Below, piece after piece: positions 47,331 through 58,339 of a DNA stretch of 64,000 nt (its first letter is position 1; each line of letters starts with the position of its first letter). Location of the stretch: the NCBI GenBank assembly GCA_933228895.1, contig OW121854.1, positions 59,128,609-59,192,608 on the forward strand, in the 5' to 3' direction. The stretch is from Platycnemis pennipes (Eukaryota; Arthropoda; Insecta; Odonata; Platycnemididae). The notes beneath the pieces were generated by a model. The model was given only the letters and a program-made list of their open reading frames with translations, made no database searches and was not told the origin of the DNA. A program made the translations under genes and the position numbers.

Positions 47331-47399
47331 TTTGCACTTCGTATTGTGCCACGGAGTAGTCACAAGTTCTTCATCCAGAAACCTTAGAGGAATCATAAT

Positions 47400-47510
47400 G
47401 ATCATTGGAAATGCTTAAATTGTAAGGCCCAGCCTCCAACTCGACTCAATAATTTCGTTGGAGTTATGTACAGAGATATAATTGTTTTTAATACCCATAC
47501 TCTGCTTTGG
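47400..47510 (+). repeat. Rearranged partial duplication of the preceding SINE
   Basis: 'GGAAATGCTTAAATTGT' followed by 'GGCCCAGCCTCCA' repeats the segment at about 47075-47110. 'TTTTAATACCCATACT', which precedes it in the first copy, here follows it (47488-47503). The segment order is swapped. Confidence 0.65.
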
Positions 47511-47554
47511 TCAGTTCGCAGCGTCTAGCCAAGCTTTAGTTCCGAGACAAACAC

Positions 47555-47645
47555 TACATCGATGTGCGAGGCGGGAAACGAACCCGCGACCTTTGGCTTT
47601 TGCCAGCCCACATCGACATGTCTATCGCTGCCCACCTTGGTCACT
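47555..47645 (-). repeat. tRNA-like sequence (SINE head), minus strand
   Basis: The minus strand shows a B-box 'GCGGGTTCGTTTCCCGC' with strong T-arm pairing (plus about 47571-47587) and an A-box-like 'GATAGACATGTCGATG'. Overall tRNA length is right, but the D arm is poor. A SINE head or tRNA relic. Confidence 0.55.
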
Positions 47646-49199
47646 GACTGGGTTTAGATGGTACTGGATGAACTTCTGGGAAACTTATTATGCATCGCAG
47701 TGGTACCCAACCGGTGGTCCATGGCACTACAGGGTGCCGGGAACATTGCAATGGTGTCGCGTGATTTTGTGAGCAAAAGAAACATGTTTCGCAGGGCCAA
47801 CTTCTGAATGGGTTATACTCACGCCCGACAGATGGGGAAAGTTATCGAAGCACTTCTTTCAACCTATAGACTAATTACTGTAGAATCCTGATTATATTTT
47901 GTGATGGAGAGGGAGGCCGATATCGGATAAATTAAAAAAATCTAAGAATGGTGCCCCAAGAATGTAACCTCTGTCTGAAGGGTGATATCAGGGTGAAAAG
48001 TTTGGCAATCACTCTTATATCACCGCATCACGTGATGAATGTTTTCGCTTTCTGCATGCTAATGGTAATGCAATGTATCACCATCAGCATGCGGCAAGCG
48101 AAAAAAATTATCACCTGACTTAACTCTACACATTTGTTATTATAGTTATCTTCCAAGAGCTCTTCTGAGAAAAATCACAAAATTATCAACTGTTAATGCC
48201 ACAATATTATCAAATTTCATCAAAATATTATTATATGAATCACCTGGTCTTCCGAGTACAGCTTCAACTTTCCTGTTTTTCCGTCAAGGGGACTCTTGGT
48301 TTCTTGGGAAAAAGTTTTGCTGAGCTTGATGAATTAGTTTAATTTTTCGTCCTTGATTATTCCATAGAATCGATTATTGAAGGAGTCCAGTGTATTTCTT
48401 GAAAGCCATCTCCTTGAGGAGATCATGCTCTTTGAATCCAACGGACTCCATCGTAGCAGATAGGGTATTCTCTTAATTCTTATGTAGCTGATACCCTATA
48501 GACGGACAAATGATTGTTGTTAATAGATCCCCCATCCGGAATTTATTAGAGCCGCCCGCGCTCGTCATTTAACTCAAATTCTTATCATTTTTCATTGGCC
48601 ATATTTTAGCTGTTTGTTTTGCTCATTTTATATCGGAACACAGCTAAAGTATCATATTTTAAGTACGGAAAATGTGAAATTTTAACTGGCTGGTAACGAA
48701 AAAATCTTTAAATCAAACGCCTTCCGTCTCAATTAGGTCGGTAACGATCCTGCCTGACGAATCAGAGATCGTGGTTTCTAATCTCTTCTCAGAAATGCAT
48801 GTCGTGCTTCACGTAGGAAAAGACATTCCCGGAATTGTACCGACGGTGAGGTTTGAACTTAGCAGTTGTAGCACATTTAAATCTTCCACTGCTAGATTGT
48901 AGTGGAATTGTGAGCCTAATGGTATAGAATGTACTTACTTGATATTTAGCGATTGAGAAACCTGCCCGCACATTACCAGCAAACAAAACTAAAGTGAAGC
49001 AAAAATCTTATTTAGGTGTGTTCAAAAGAATATTTTCTTGTGTACTATAGTAAGCACTAATACGGAAAGTATCTACTCTTTATTTATATTTATCCTATTG
49101 TATGTACATACAATTCCCCAATTACTCAAGGTTTAAGTCCTAGCACACACTTGCTAGCTTCATGTCGATGTAATGTCTTTCAAATCGTAACAGAACAAT
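47646..49199. other. No gene seen
   Basis: AT-rich DNA; short frames only. Confidence 0.5.
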
Positions 49200-49256
49200 T
49201 TTGAGACACAAGATACAAGACACAACGCGTTTCAGCGGTTAAGCCATCATCAGGTA
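49200..49256 (-). other. Hammerhead-like motif in a Penelope-like tail, minus strand
   Basis: On the minus strand CTGATGA (plus 49247-49253) is followed by a short GGC/GCT stem and GAAAC (plus 49229-49233). Both catalytic cores match the hammerhead consensus exactly, and the arrangement matches the minimal type reported in Penelope-like elements. Stem II would be only about 3 bp. No Penelope coding sequence is attached, so this is a tail-only copy. Confidence 0.5.
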
Positions 49257-49429
49257 CCTGAACGTCTCGCCTAACACAGTTACGTTTATGTTGTGCAATA
49301 TTATATACCGTAATAATAGTTTTTACGCGTTGACTGTTGGAGAATATGTTTAAATCCATTAATTTCTTATTATTAGCAGAACGTGCCGTCATTTCTCATT
49401 ATAAAGGGGTTTTCTTGTATCTACTAAGG

Positions 49430-49740
49430 GCTTTTGAAATGTGAATGTGGAGAGGGGTGGAGAAGTAAGATTTTTCGAAAGGAGGACAAACGTTGGCTAG
49501 ATTTGGTAGGAGAGGAAAGGAAATTGTTTGAGGAAATAACGAGAAAGCTGAAGATGTTGATGGAGAAAGGAATAAAGTCGAGTTTATTTTTAAAAAGTTG
49601 ATAGAGGGAAGAATGTTGGGTAAGCATAATATACGGGTATTTTGGGTAGAATAATGATAGTTATAAAGTATGAGTGGCTGAAGAGGGACATCGCGTGACA
49701 TATAAGGGTCGTAGGAAGAATTGAGTATCATGTACCTTCA
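49430..49740 (+). pseudogene. LINE reverse-transcriptase C-terminal relic
   Basis: 'FEMWMWRGVEK' near 49434-49466, then 'FKKLIEGRMLGK' near 49590-49626, matches the FEMW(C)WRRM...EGR(M)xGK order of LINE ORF2 tails. The end (49660-49725) matches 30945-31000. The intervening frames are broken by stops. Confidence 0.65.
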
Positions 49741-51689
49741 TTGGTAGAAATTAATAAATTTAAAAACATGTTTAAGTAAGTGACCTTGTTTCAATTCCCT
49801 TCAAAACCATGTCTTATAAGGAGGTGCAAAAAATCATACGAAGTCATACAATAATTTATAGAAAATCATTACCTTTTTTCCATTTTGCTCAGTTTTTGTG
49901 GGGAACTTTCATTGAATCCAATTTTGAAACTTTTTCCTCAGTTAGCGATCCAGAGGTCAGCTGTCGTTGAAAAATTGAGGTACCCTGGTAGCTTACAGAG
50001 GTGGAATAGATTCTTACCGCAGTAGCTGATCAGCAGTTTCCTCTTCTGGTAGAAAAGTTAACATTTCGAAACCTTCATCCGAAATTTTGCCTTTATTCTT
50101 TAGACGTGTACGCTCTTCAAGGCTTTGTGAAAAGTTTGATGTTTTTCCCACTTTTCAAAATTTCCCTGAAGTACGCCTTCCTTTAACTTTCCCTGCTCAT
50201 CCAGGGAAACGATTCTGCTTTGAAGTATTTTGACTATAAACTTCGTCGGGAGGTGGGTGTGCAAAAAAGGAATGTGTTTTGTCGGCGAACTTTCGTAATT
50301 ACATTCGATCGCTCTTTGTTTCTCGCTCCGGATTGACGTGGAAAACGTAATACCTTTTTCACCGTCTTCAACAAAGACCTTTAAAGAAAACTTTGCCATT
50401 CTCACCTTGTCCATTTGCCAAGACTGGAATTTCGTTTCGCTTTCCTGAGTCATATTCATAACGTTCTACCTTCAGGGGTTGCGTAAAAATATTCAAGTGA
50501 AACTGAAAGTGTTGAAATTGTGCGATACAATCTTATGAAATACTCACAATAAATAATTTCCCGGGCATTCGTCCAGCTCTGTATCCATCCGATTAGCGTT
50601 TGTTTTGGAACCAACTTCCATTGAAGATACTCTACGTGAAGTTGTTTTTAATGTGTTTTTCTGCATTCTATTTACATACTACATATTCCTCTTCCGTTTT
50701 ATCTTGATCAAATATGTGGCTTTCGTTGCACAATGTGCCTTATAGTCTCACGAAGCAAATCTTCTTTTTCCTGTTTTTATAAAGCAACCTAGGTTGCTGC
50801 AAAATATAATTATTTTTATTATCTTTTATGGCACACATTTATGCTTAATATTCAGTGATTGTATGCTTTGGTAAATCATAAAGAGTAAAAATAATGAACT
50901 AGTATCCTTTGGCGCATTGTTATACCCGTTCCTAAGCTTTATTCCTTTTTATATTCATTTTATCCTTAAGTAGTGTAGCATTTATTTGATTCTGAAATAA
51001 GTTAACTGTGGCCGTCTACTATTTATTCCCGTACACACCTTTGTGCACAGGTAGCTATCCACCCTTAATTAATCTAAATGTCATGAGGTTCCTTTTAACT
51101 TCTTCAGGGATGTAAATGTTAGGTTAAAGCCAGCAAGGTAAGAGGCAATTTTTTGGGGCAGGATTAACTCTCCCTTAAACATTTTGGTTATTTTGGAAGC
51201 CCTATTCTAGAGAGCGATCATTGAAATCTGGAAGGTTTATCTTCGAATAAAATTCTGTGCCATTTGTTTATCTGTGACAAATATGGATACCTAAGGGAAC
51301 AGATATATATTTTCATTGAAACATTTATAAAATATTAAAAATATTACTCAATGTGACAGTCGTCGTATGGTGGTAATCCTTGCACTAATTTCACAATGAG
51401 TTGAATAAAGTGCGTCCTCCATTGACCAAACAGGATTTTAACAATTTATGTGTAAACGTTTTAGAAAATTAAACACAGGCGCAAATTGTACACCAGGGTG
51501 GTATTTTGGGTGAAAGTAGGTTTAACTGCAAGGACAATGTGATATATGGCTTTGTCTAAATAGGCGTGCACAATCGTATATATTGTAAAAGGCTTGGGCT
51601 CACATTCAAGACTTTCAGAAAAGATCAGTCGAAAATTTGCTGGCCTTGAATAGTTGCGAAAGTTGGATATTGAGGGAAGTGTAGGCGCG
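49741..51689. other. No recognised gene; one orphan frame
   Basis: AT-rich apart from the minus-strand open frame at 50100-50459, listed separately. No element ends were found. Confidence 0.45.
50100..50459 (-). CDS. Orphan open frame, 119 codons, doubtful
   Basis: It is unusual here in having a balanced, charged composition (many Lys, Glu, Ser) instead of the Leu/Phe/Ser bias of the chance frames. It begins at an ATG near 'TQESETKFQSW'. I recognise no domain, signal peptide or membrane segment, and no neighbouring exon. It could be a fragment of an unidentified repeat protein or chance. Confidence 0.2.
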   Translation of the reverse strand: MNMTQESETKFQSWQMDKVRMAKFSLKVFVEDGEKGITFSTSIRSEKQRAIECNYESSPTKHIPFLHTHLPTKFIVKILQSRIVSLDEQGKLKEGVLQGNFEKWEKHQTFHKALKSVHV

Positions 51690-51935
51690 TAGATTGAAGG
51701 CTCATGAGATGTGGGTTTGGAGAGCGATGGAGAAAGTTAGTTTGTCTGAGTGGCAGACAAAAGCAAAGGTACAGGCTACGGTGATGTATGATGGGGCAAA
51801 CTCGAAAAAGGTGCAAAAATTGTGGCTGACTGTAGAATAGATGTGGAAAAATATAAAAACCGTGATGGAGAGAGCAATATCCAAAGAGTTCGCTCATACA
51901 TTCGAGATGTTGTACCAAAGAGCGATTACCCATGT
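51690..51935 (+). pseudogene. LINE reverse-transcriptase C-terminal relic
   Basis: 'EAHEMWVWRAMEKVS' near 51698-51745 matches the 'EAFEMWVWRRMEKIS' segment of arthropod LINEs. The following 'WQTKAKVQA' and a 'MWKNIKTVMERAI' stretch are remnants. A stop lies at about 51838, and the rest of the family tail is unreadable. Confidence 0.6.
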
Positions 51936-52089
51936 GTAATTTTGTAGTGGTATAGTTGCCCGGTGCGCGAGGTAAAATTGGTACTGGGTGTCGAATTGAT
52001 GGTACTTGCAACGAGATTTTATTCTTCGGAATAATAATTACCGAAAAATTTGATTAGGTGGGTAAAAGCTGTAAAATAGGTGAGATCAT

Positions 52090-52340
52090 GAGGGTCAGGT
52101 CTATGTGCGTGTGTGCTATAGGATGTGGTGCCCAGAGTACGGTCTTGTCCCCTAGAAGCCCTGGGTTTGAGTCACGGTGGTATAAGAGATTTTTCCAGAA
52201 CCTACTTAAGGTTAGCGCGGAGAGAACTGAAAAGATCAGTAGGTACACCGACCTTCGAAAGGTAGGTTAAACCGTCGACCCCTTGGCGTCTGTCACGTAT
52301 TAATGCTGACGGAGGGTTTCGCTCCCCCCTTCCTCCACTT
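52090..52340 (+). repeat. SINE of the shared-body family
   Basis: A tRNA-like B-box CCTGGGTTTGAGTC lies at about 52160-52173. The body blocks 'GACCCCTTGGCGTCTGTC' (52277-52294) and 'AATGCTGACGGAGGGTTTCG' (52301-52320) match the corresponding blocks of the copies at 55.6 and 60.4 kb. Confidence 0.65.
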
Positions 52341-52811
52341 CCTGAAATATTTTCTCACCCACAGCAATGGCGCAAGTGATCTTCCATTTAGGTTAACTTC
52401 CCCTAAGAGCTAGATAGTTGATAAATATATGGATACTCCCGAAAGATCTCAAAAACTTAGTTAAATTAGTTTAAATATGATTCCAAGAAACTAAAACGAG
52501 AGGATGAGCCATCATGAAAGAATGAGTCATTACAAATGATTCAAGCCCAAAATGTCCGAGTTTTTAACATCCAAAAGACCAACGCCTACAGCTCCCCCGC
52601 TAAGGTTGTTCCTAGGGAAGAATTTTCATGGTATTCTCTCGGTACATTACTAGCAAATATGATCCGCCTTTGCTTTTACTTCTCCTTGTCATTTCCCCTT
52701 GCCTTAGTATCCGTGTGTGTTGGTTTTGTTATCTCAGAAAAATTTCCCAATAACGGTATGGGTGTGCCTTGGGGCATGAGAGAGTGATTGCTTTTGTTTA
52801 TCGCATTGAAC
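52341..52811. other. No gene seen
   Basis: AT-rich, with a featureless 83-codon plus frame. Confidence 0.5.
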
Positions 52812-52930
52812 CCATGACGTACGCAAACCTACGTGTGTAAAGCACAATAATGGCCAACATGGAAGGAACTAATGGGGGAATCCTGTTGTGATGTAATGCA
52901 TGGTAATGTAGATTCTTGTGATTCATGACA
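52812..52930 (+). repeat. Diverged direct repeat, copy A
   Basis: This pairs with 53389-53503. Shared words include TGTAAAGCACAAT followed by ATG(G/T)CCAACA, then a GGAACTAAT/GGGACTAAT word and GGTTATGT- or GGTAATGT-type words. No element ends are visible. Confidence 0.65.
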
Positions 52931-53388
52931 AATTCATAACGCCTTTCAATAGTCAATGACGCCACTCTTTGCTTGTGACGCTCTTTCCTATCTTAACTGA
53001 GGTGTTTATGACTAATGAATTAACCTTTCCCTTGTACAAGTTTCCCGTATCCGCTTTCTTAACATAGATAGCCAACTTTTTTTAATTTTTCCTTTTTTCC
53101 AACTTCTGACAACCTGTTAGCGGTCGGAAGTTGAGATAGTTGGGAAGCAGTGAAAAATTGTGCTCGGAAAATCCTTTAGCCCTACTTGTGTCCGTGACAA
53201 ACGTGGTGCGAATTAAGTATGATGTTTAGCTGCGTGGTCAAATAAAACCCAGAGGAGTACGAAGTATTGTTCCATGTCACAGCGGTTAATTGGTGAAGGT
53301 TAGCTTTAGGTCACATTGCATGTATGTGTGTTTCTAATTGGACAACTTTAAAATATATTAAGATTCCTAATGTTCTTTTCCTTTTCAC

Positions 53389-53503
53389 GAGTCATACACC
53401 TCCATATGTAAAGCACAATTATGTCCAACAGGGAAGGGACTAATAGGTTAATTTCTGGTGTGGTTTAAGGAATGGTTATGTTTGATTCGTCATATACGAT
53501 AGT
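53389..53503 (+). repeat. Diverged direct repeat, copy B
   Basis: Second member of the pair at 52812-52930, about 577 bases downstream in the same orientation. Divergence is substantial, so the duplication is old or represents two copies of one unknown repeat. Confidence 0.65.
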
Positions 53504-53756
53504 GTGGAGTATACTTCATCATGGTTTTATGTAAATGTGGGACATTTATTTTATCAAAGTTTTATTTCTTGAAAGTAAAGGTTCAGTTTCTATCAACTCT
53601 CCCGATATTTAATAGCCAAGTCTTCTCGATAAATAAGTATAAATATGGATGAAATATCATCAGTAATTTTTATATATAATTGGAAGCAATGCATACTGAA
53701 ACTATTATTTGGATCTGAGATTATCGCAGAGAGTACTGTCATTAATAATGTTTTTT

Positions 53757-54090
53757 TTTTAGGTTCGGCTGCGTGTGACACTTTGTCAGTAGTTGAGCAT
53801 TCGCGGCCATTGCAAGGTGCATCTTCAGGGCAATAACTTTTCTCCCTTTTCCGATTTCGTTACTGTCCTGAAGATGGCCGCGAAAGATCGACCATTGACG
53901 GAATATCACACGCAGCCGAATATGAAAAACATAATTGAAATAAAGAAACTTTGTGACTTTCACTGTTTACTACCACAGCTAACGGTTTCTTCAGGTACAT
54001 TTTAGATGGCTTGACAGCCGCGACCGGTAGTTCTTGCAATAAATAGTGGAAGTTACAAAGTTTCTTGATTTCAATTATGGAACCCTTACA
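53757..54090. repeat. Inverted Penelope-like tails with hammerhead-like cores
   Basis: On the minus strand 53829-53762 reads CCCTGAAGATG, then GGCCGCGAA, then TGTCACACGCAGCCGAA. On the plus strand 53868-53930 reads TCCTGAAGATGGCCGCGAAA, then TATCACACGCAGCCGAATA. The two are inverted copies of one tail. A second inverted pair follows: ATAATTGAAATAAAGAAAC (53931-53949), and the complement of a near-identical word at 54060-54080. The CTGAAGA and GCGAAA words again resemble hammerhead cores, with the first core altered. Confidence 0.65.
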
Positions 54091-55059
54091 CCACCTCATA
54101 GCTTCAAATTTCGATTTAACCCAAGAACGATATTAATGAAACTATTATTGTTATAGTTTTTGTTGTAATATACGGATATTATAGTTATAGCTCGGTGAAT
54201 TATAGTCTTCAATCCGAGCTTAAAATCCTGTCCTTGGTCGCCTCGAACTTAAACACTGCGGATCGAGGCGAGCCTGCACCTACTTGTCAAACTTCCGTTT
54301 TATTACCTTTATCACACCATCGAAAGCAATTTAATCTTCTTATTGGTATGCAGATGCTCACTGGTCCTCCCCTGCCCTTGCATTCCCTCCGCATCATTCG
54401 ACTTCTTCACCTAAGCATGAATCATGATCTGACGAAATTCTCGGCCGTCTTGGCCCCTTTACCGCTCGAAGTCCCCTCTGGGGTGATTTGGCTACCTCTT
54501 ATTTTTCCTCTAAATAGTCACTCACTTTTTTAAAGAGAGACCGTACTGTATCATTTCAGTTTGACCACAGCCTTCCTCGAGTGGGTGTTGATGGATTGAT
54601 AGCAATTTTCTTTCGAGGGTGGCGCCTCAAACAAGCAAAATATTGAACGTAGGCGTTAGACTCAGGCTCTCTTTTACCACTTTCCTCCACACTGCCCTGT
54701 CCTTATCTCGTTCATCACACCTTTGTTGCCATTTTTCTCGAACAATCTTTAGTTTTCCCATTGTACATACCTACTCAATGTGTCTGCTATTTCCATGAAA
54801 CCGTAGCATTTGGCGAAATGCGATTCATCGCTATTATTCATATTAAAGTTAGTCTAGGTCATTTTGGATGGTGTATTTCTCCTGATCAACCTTTTGCACG
54901 AATTTTTCTAAATAATAGTAATGATAGTTGATTTTATTAGGCCCTTCTATGAGTCCTACCATTAATTATAAATATGGTCGTGTGGAGGTATACCTATCCC
55001 ACTTTGTAATCCATTTGCATCCATCCCTTCAGTTATTTCCTTCTCCATTTCCTCGTAAA
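54091..55059. other. No gene seen
   Basis: A 112-codon plus frame at 54195-54533 shows no recognised domain. No repeats were identified. Confidence 0.45.
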
Positions 55060-55370
55060 CAGTCCGTATGGTTGTTAGTTTAAGCTTCGCATCCTAAGGT
55101 AATGAGTTCGAATTCCGGCTTTGTCTAAGATTTTTCTGTGTAATGCTGGCTTCTTTTTATCTCGGTGTGGTGAGCCACCCTAGTTCAGTATTCCACCCGT
55201 CGTATGGAAGGCTAAACAGACTCTTAGGGTCTCTTATTCAGAGAAGGCTACTTCCAACTTCAGGTTTTATTCACCCCTTCTCCATTTTGTTAAAAATTCC
55301 TTCCAATGCAATCAATGGAAAAAAATTACCTCAGCTGTCGGCCTCCTCCCTCCTATTGATACTTCATGTT
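55060..55370 (+). repeat. SINE of the shared-body family
   Basis: The B-box GAGTTCGAATTCC is at 55104-55116. The body has 'CCGTCGTATGGAAGGCTAAA' near 55198-55217 and the end block 'AATTACCTCAGCTGTCGGCC' near 55324-55343. The order matches the other members. Confidence 0.7.
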
Positions 55371-55634
55371 CCCTACCTTGATTCATCCCATACACTATTA
55401 CTTACTCCGTCCACCTATTTCTGCCTCTCCTTAATAAACTATCGAAAGTTTCTTTAATGACAGTAAAAGCGTTCCATGAGAATGGAACAACAAAACACCA
55501 CCGTTTAGGGGTAATGTAACAGCAAGATAAAAAGTCTTACTTTTTCGATAAGGGATGTTTTGAAGGTTACATTTTGTGGTATGCATCTTGTATTTGTGTT
55601 GTCAGTTGATTATCTAATACCTTTTCCTAATATG

Positions 55635-55950
55635 GTGGGGGATCGGATTGGTGAGTTGGCTCTAGCCAACTAGATTACTGGTTCCCCATCCCGGGGTCTC
55701 GCGTTCGAATCCCGGCTTAGAGGATAAGTTGAGATCAGTGTAAATACAGTACTCTGCCCATCAGATGGGACGTTAAATCGAAGATCCCCTATTATGTTTG
55801 GCTAATAGTTGGCTAATGCTGACGCCAGGTTTCTCTCCACCCTCGTTGTCTTCCTCCTAGAATTTCTAATTCCATTCAATTGCCCGCCTATTTGAAATAG
55901 TATAAATAACCTTAGCTGTCGGTCGTCTTCCCCGAATAACTAACTTCTAC
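55635..55950 (+). repeat. SINE of the shared-body family, best-preserved copy
   Basis: The tRNA-like head contains an A-box-like 'TTGGTGAGTTGGCTCTAGCC' and a perfect-looking B-box GCGTTCGAATCCC (55701-55713). The body has 'CATCAGATGGGACGTTAAAT' near 55759-55778, 'AATGCTGACGCCAGGTTTCT' near 55815-55834, and the end 'AACCTTAGCTGTCGGTCG' near 55909-55926. This layout defines the family in this window. Confidence 0.8.
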
Positions 55951-55999
55951 TGTCCTTATTGAATCAGTGCTTTAAATCAGATATCTCATTGCATTGCCA

Positions 56000-56075
56000 A
56001 CCTAAAAAGCCAGTGTGGTAACGCGCAGACTTGGCAACCCCGGAAGTCACGGGCACGATTCCCGCCTCAGGCATT
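56000..56075 (+). repeat. tRNA-like sequence (SINE head)
   Basis: The T arm is strong: CACGGGCACGATTCCCG (56049-56065). An A-box-like 'AGTGTGGTAACGCGC' precedes it. It follows the SINE above by about 50 bases. Confidence 0.55.
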
Positions 56076-57284
56076 TGGGATATCGGGGATTTGAGGATGG
56101 CCTTAGTATTAAAAACATAGGTTAAGTCAGAATATTACGGTAATTTTTCACTTATGTCTCCAGGGATCATTTGAGCTATCATTTTCGCTGTCCCTGAACT
56201 TTTCCAAGAAAAAATCCTGATTCAGGTCTTTAGATTGTGCGATATCACCTTTGCTGTTGGAATGCCAACTTATGACTAGTTCAAGTCACCGAATTCTGTT
56301 GGCCCCGTGATAAAACACATAACTCACTCGCGAATATAGCGGTGTCGCCCCCGGAGTGCACGTGGCTTTAGGAAAAGGAAGAGCTTTCTGGTAACATACG
56401 TCATCGAGAATCAGGAACTTCCCGTTACCGTCGATGGATTTTTCTCGATTCTGAGTTTGTGATGCAACGCAGCCGTGGCTTAAACGTCATGTTTTCCAAG
56501 GAAAGTTTCCCATCTTTCCTCGGAGGAGAGAGTGTTCGAGGGGGGGACTAACATCGCGACTCACCAGTCGCCGGACAACTTGTCACCTCACGCGAATTCC
56601 TTGCGCCCATTTAAATTTTGGCCATGGAATATTTGGCCTTAGGACCAGTGTCCGGGAGTTGTATGCACCTTGTCGGAGTCCCGCATGACTGGGAATATTG
56701 ATGCGATTGGGACTTGTGCGAGGGACTCGAAGGGACGCATTATAGCTTGAGGGAGAATATTGCATCCATCTCTGTTTCAATACTGGATCCCGCCGTAAAA
56801 ATGCAGGTTACAAACCAGTGTTAAACCGACATTGGTAAACTCAAAGGAAATTGAGCTCTACGGCCTCTTAAAATAACGAATAAAATTAAAAAATCTCCCA
56901 TGGTCGTAAGCATTCGCAACCCTCGTCAAGGTACACAAGAATAAATTGCTGTGTTGGTTTGCGAGAGGGTCAATTACAAACCTTTGACCAACCACCGATA
57001 CCCACACTCAACCCAATTGGGATCATGCACAGGGCTGATAGGATCCTGATGAGGATGCCTGGTTTATGATCACAAACGCGCTCACAAGCACACAGAAAAA
57101 CATTTACAAGCACACTCCAATGGGCTCACCTTCTGGGAGAATCGGGCTCAAAAAGAGCGTAGTCAAGGTGCAAGGACAAGACGAGGATTTGCGTCGGATA
57201 CGCGTATTTCGGCCACACGGTGGCTCTCTTCAGTGAGCTGAAGGGAAAGCACTTGCAACGCACGGTTGTGTCAGGAATCCTAAA
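56076..57284. other. No gene seen; somewhat GC-richer
   Basis: Base composition is more balanced than elsewhere (56330-57260), but frames stay short. No recognised element or exon. Confidence 0.45.
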
Positions 57285-58330
57285 ATTGGCTAAACACAGC
57301 TCTCCACTCGATTCTTGTATCGCCTAACCTCTTCAAATTTAGGTAATATTTATCTTTTACATGCTCCTAAAGGCCGCTTTACACGATACAATTTTTTGTA
57401 CAATTTCTTGTACAAACGCTTGTATAAACTGAAAGAAATTGTATGTTTGTCTGAATGGAATTAGAACAGATTCTATTTCCCGTTTAGTCATTCACACAAT
57501 CGCACGAGCGTTCGTACAATTTTCCGCTTTACACGGTACAATTTCCTCATGCAAGAGTTTGTACAAGAAATTGTATTGTGTAAAGCAGCCTTAAAAGAAT
57601 TTCCTTGCTTATTCTCTTACTTTCTTGCCTATATCTTTCCACTCACTTATCTCTCAACGACTGTCTTCATCATAGTATCATGTCATCCATAGTGAACATA
57701 TTTACGATTATGCTGTCCAAATTTATCTTTAAAGTTTACATCAGAAATATCTCTCCCACTCTTCTTAGCACTTCTTCGTTCGTCACTCGGTCTACTCATT
57801 TTACCTTCATCATTCTTGTAGAATGCAACATTTCGAGATATTTCAGTATAAACTTTTCTGCTGCTGTTATCGTCCCTACCTCACTGCCATAAAGAAGTAC
57901 CATTCGCAATCACGTTCGAATCGCCTTACCTCCAATTTGCATTTCCAGCCGTATGTAGATTCTTCTTTTGGTAGAATGCTGTCTTCACCGAAGCTATTTC
58001 ATTCTTGTTTCGTCCATCACTGGTTAAGTGGCTTCTTATATAATGATATTCTTTCAGCTTCTCAAACTTTTGTTTACTAGTTTAACGTTGTTCTCTCCTA
58101 CTGAGTTCCATACCATTCTTCTCTTAAGACTTACATAACTATTTCAAATCTTCTAGTTTTGTTTGCAGTGTTTAATATTGGTCATAGCCTCTTCCATTCA
58201 ACTTCAAACCATTAACTTCGTTTTGTGTCTACTGACCTTCAGTTGATCTTTGGTCAATGTCTTTGCCCTTTTAACTGGCATCTTCTTTAAATCTCTTTCA
58301 AGCTCCTCCATGACAAATATATTATTTCAA
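57285..58330 (-). pseudogene. LINE ORF2 C-terminal third, split by a MITE
   Basis: On the minus strand, from the right: an 'YHYIRSHLTSDGRNKNEIA' block (about 58000-58055), 'KTAFYQKKNLHTAG' (about 57950-57990), 'ISRNVAFYKNDEGKM' (about 57800-57845), and 'DERRSAKKSGRDIS' (about 57745-57790). The element's 3' end lies near 57300 (ACTCGATTCTTGTATCG, complement of the 'RRIEWR'-type tail). The MITE at 57371-57591 interrupts it. Several frameshifts. It is the longest remnant of this LINE family here and includes the region just after the RT palm. Confidence 0.75.
57371..57591 (-). mobile_element. MITE copy 3, nested in LINE relic
   Basis: 221 bp, flanked by TAA (57368-57370 and 57592-57594). The interior is the reverse complement of copies 1 and 2 (for example GTACAATTTCCTCATGC near the right end), so it is inserted in the opposite orientation. 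The terminal repeats are nearly identical to those of the other copies. It is younger than the LINE it interrupts. Confidence 0.85.
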
Positions 58331-58339
58331 AGAATGTTC

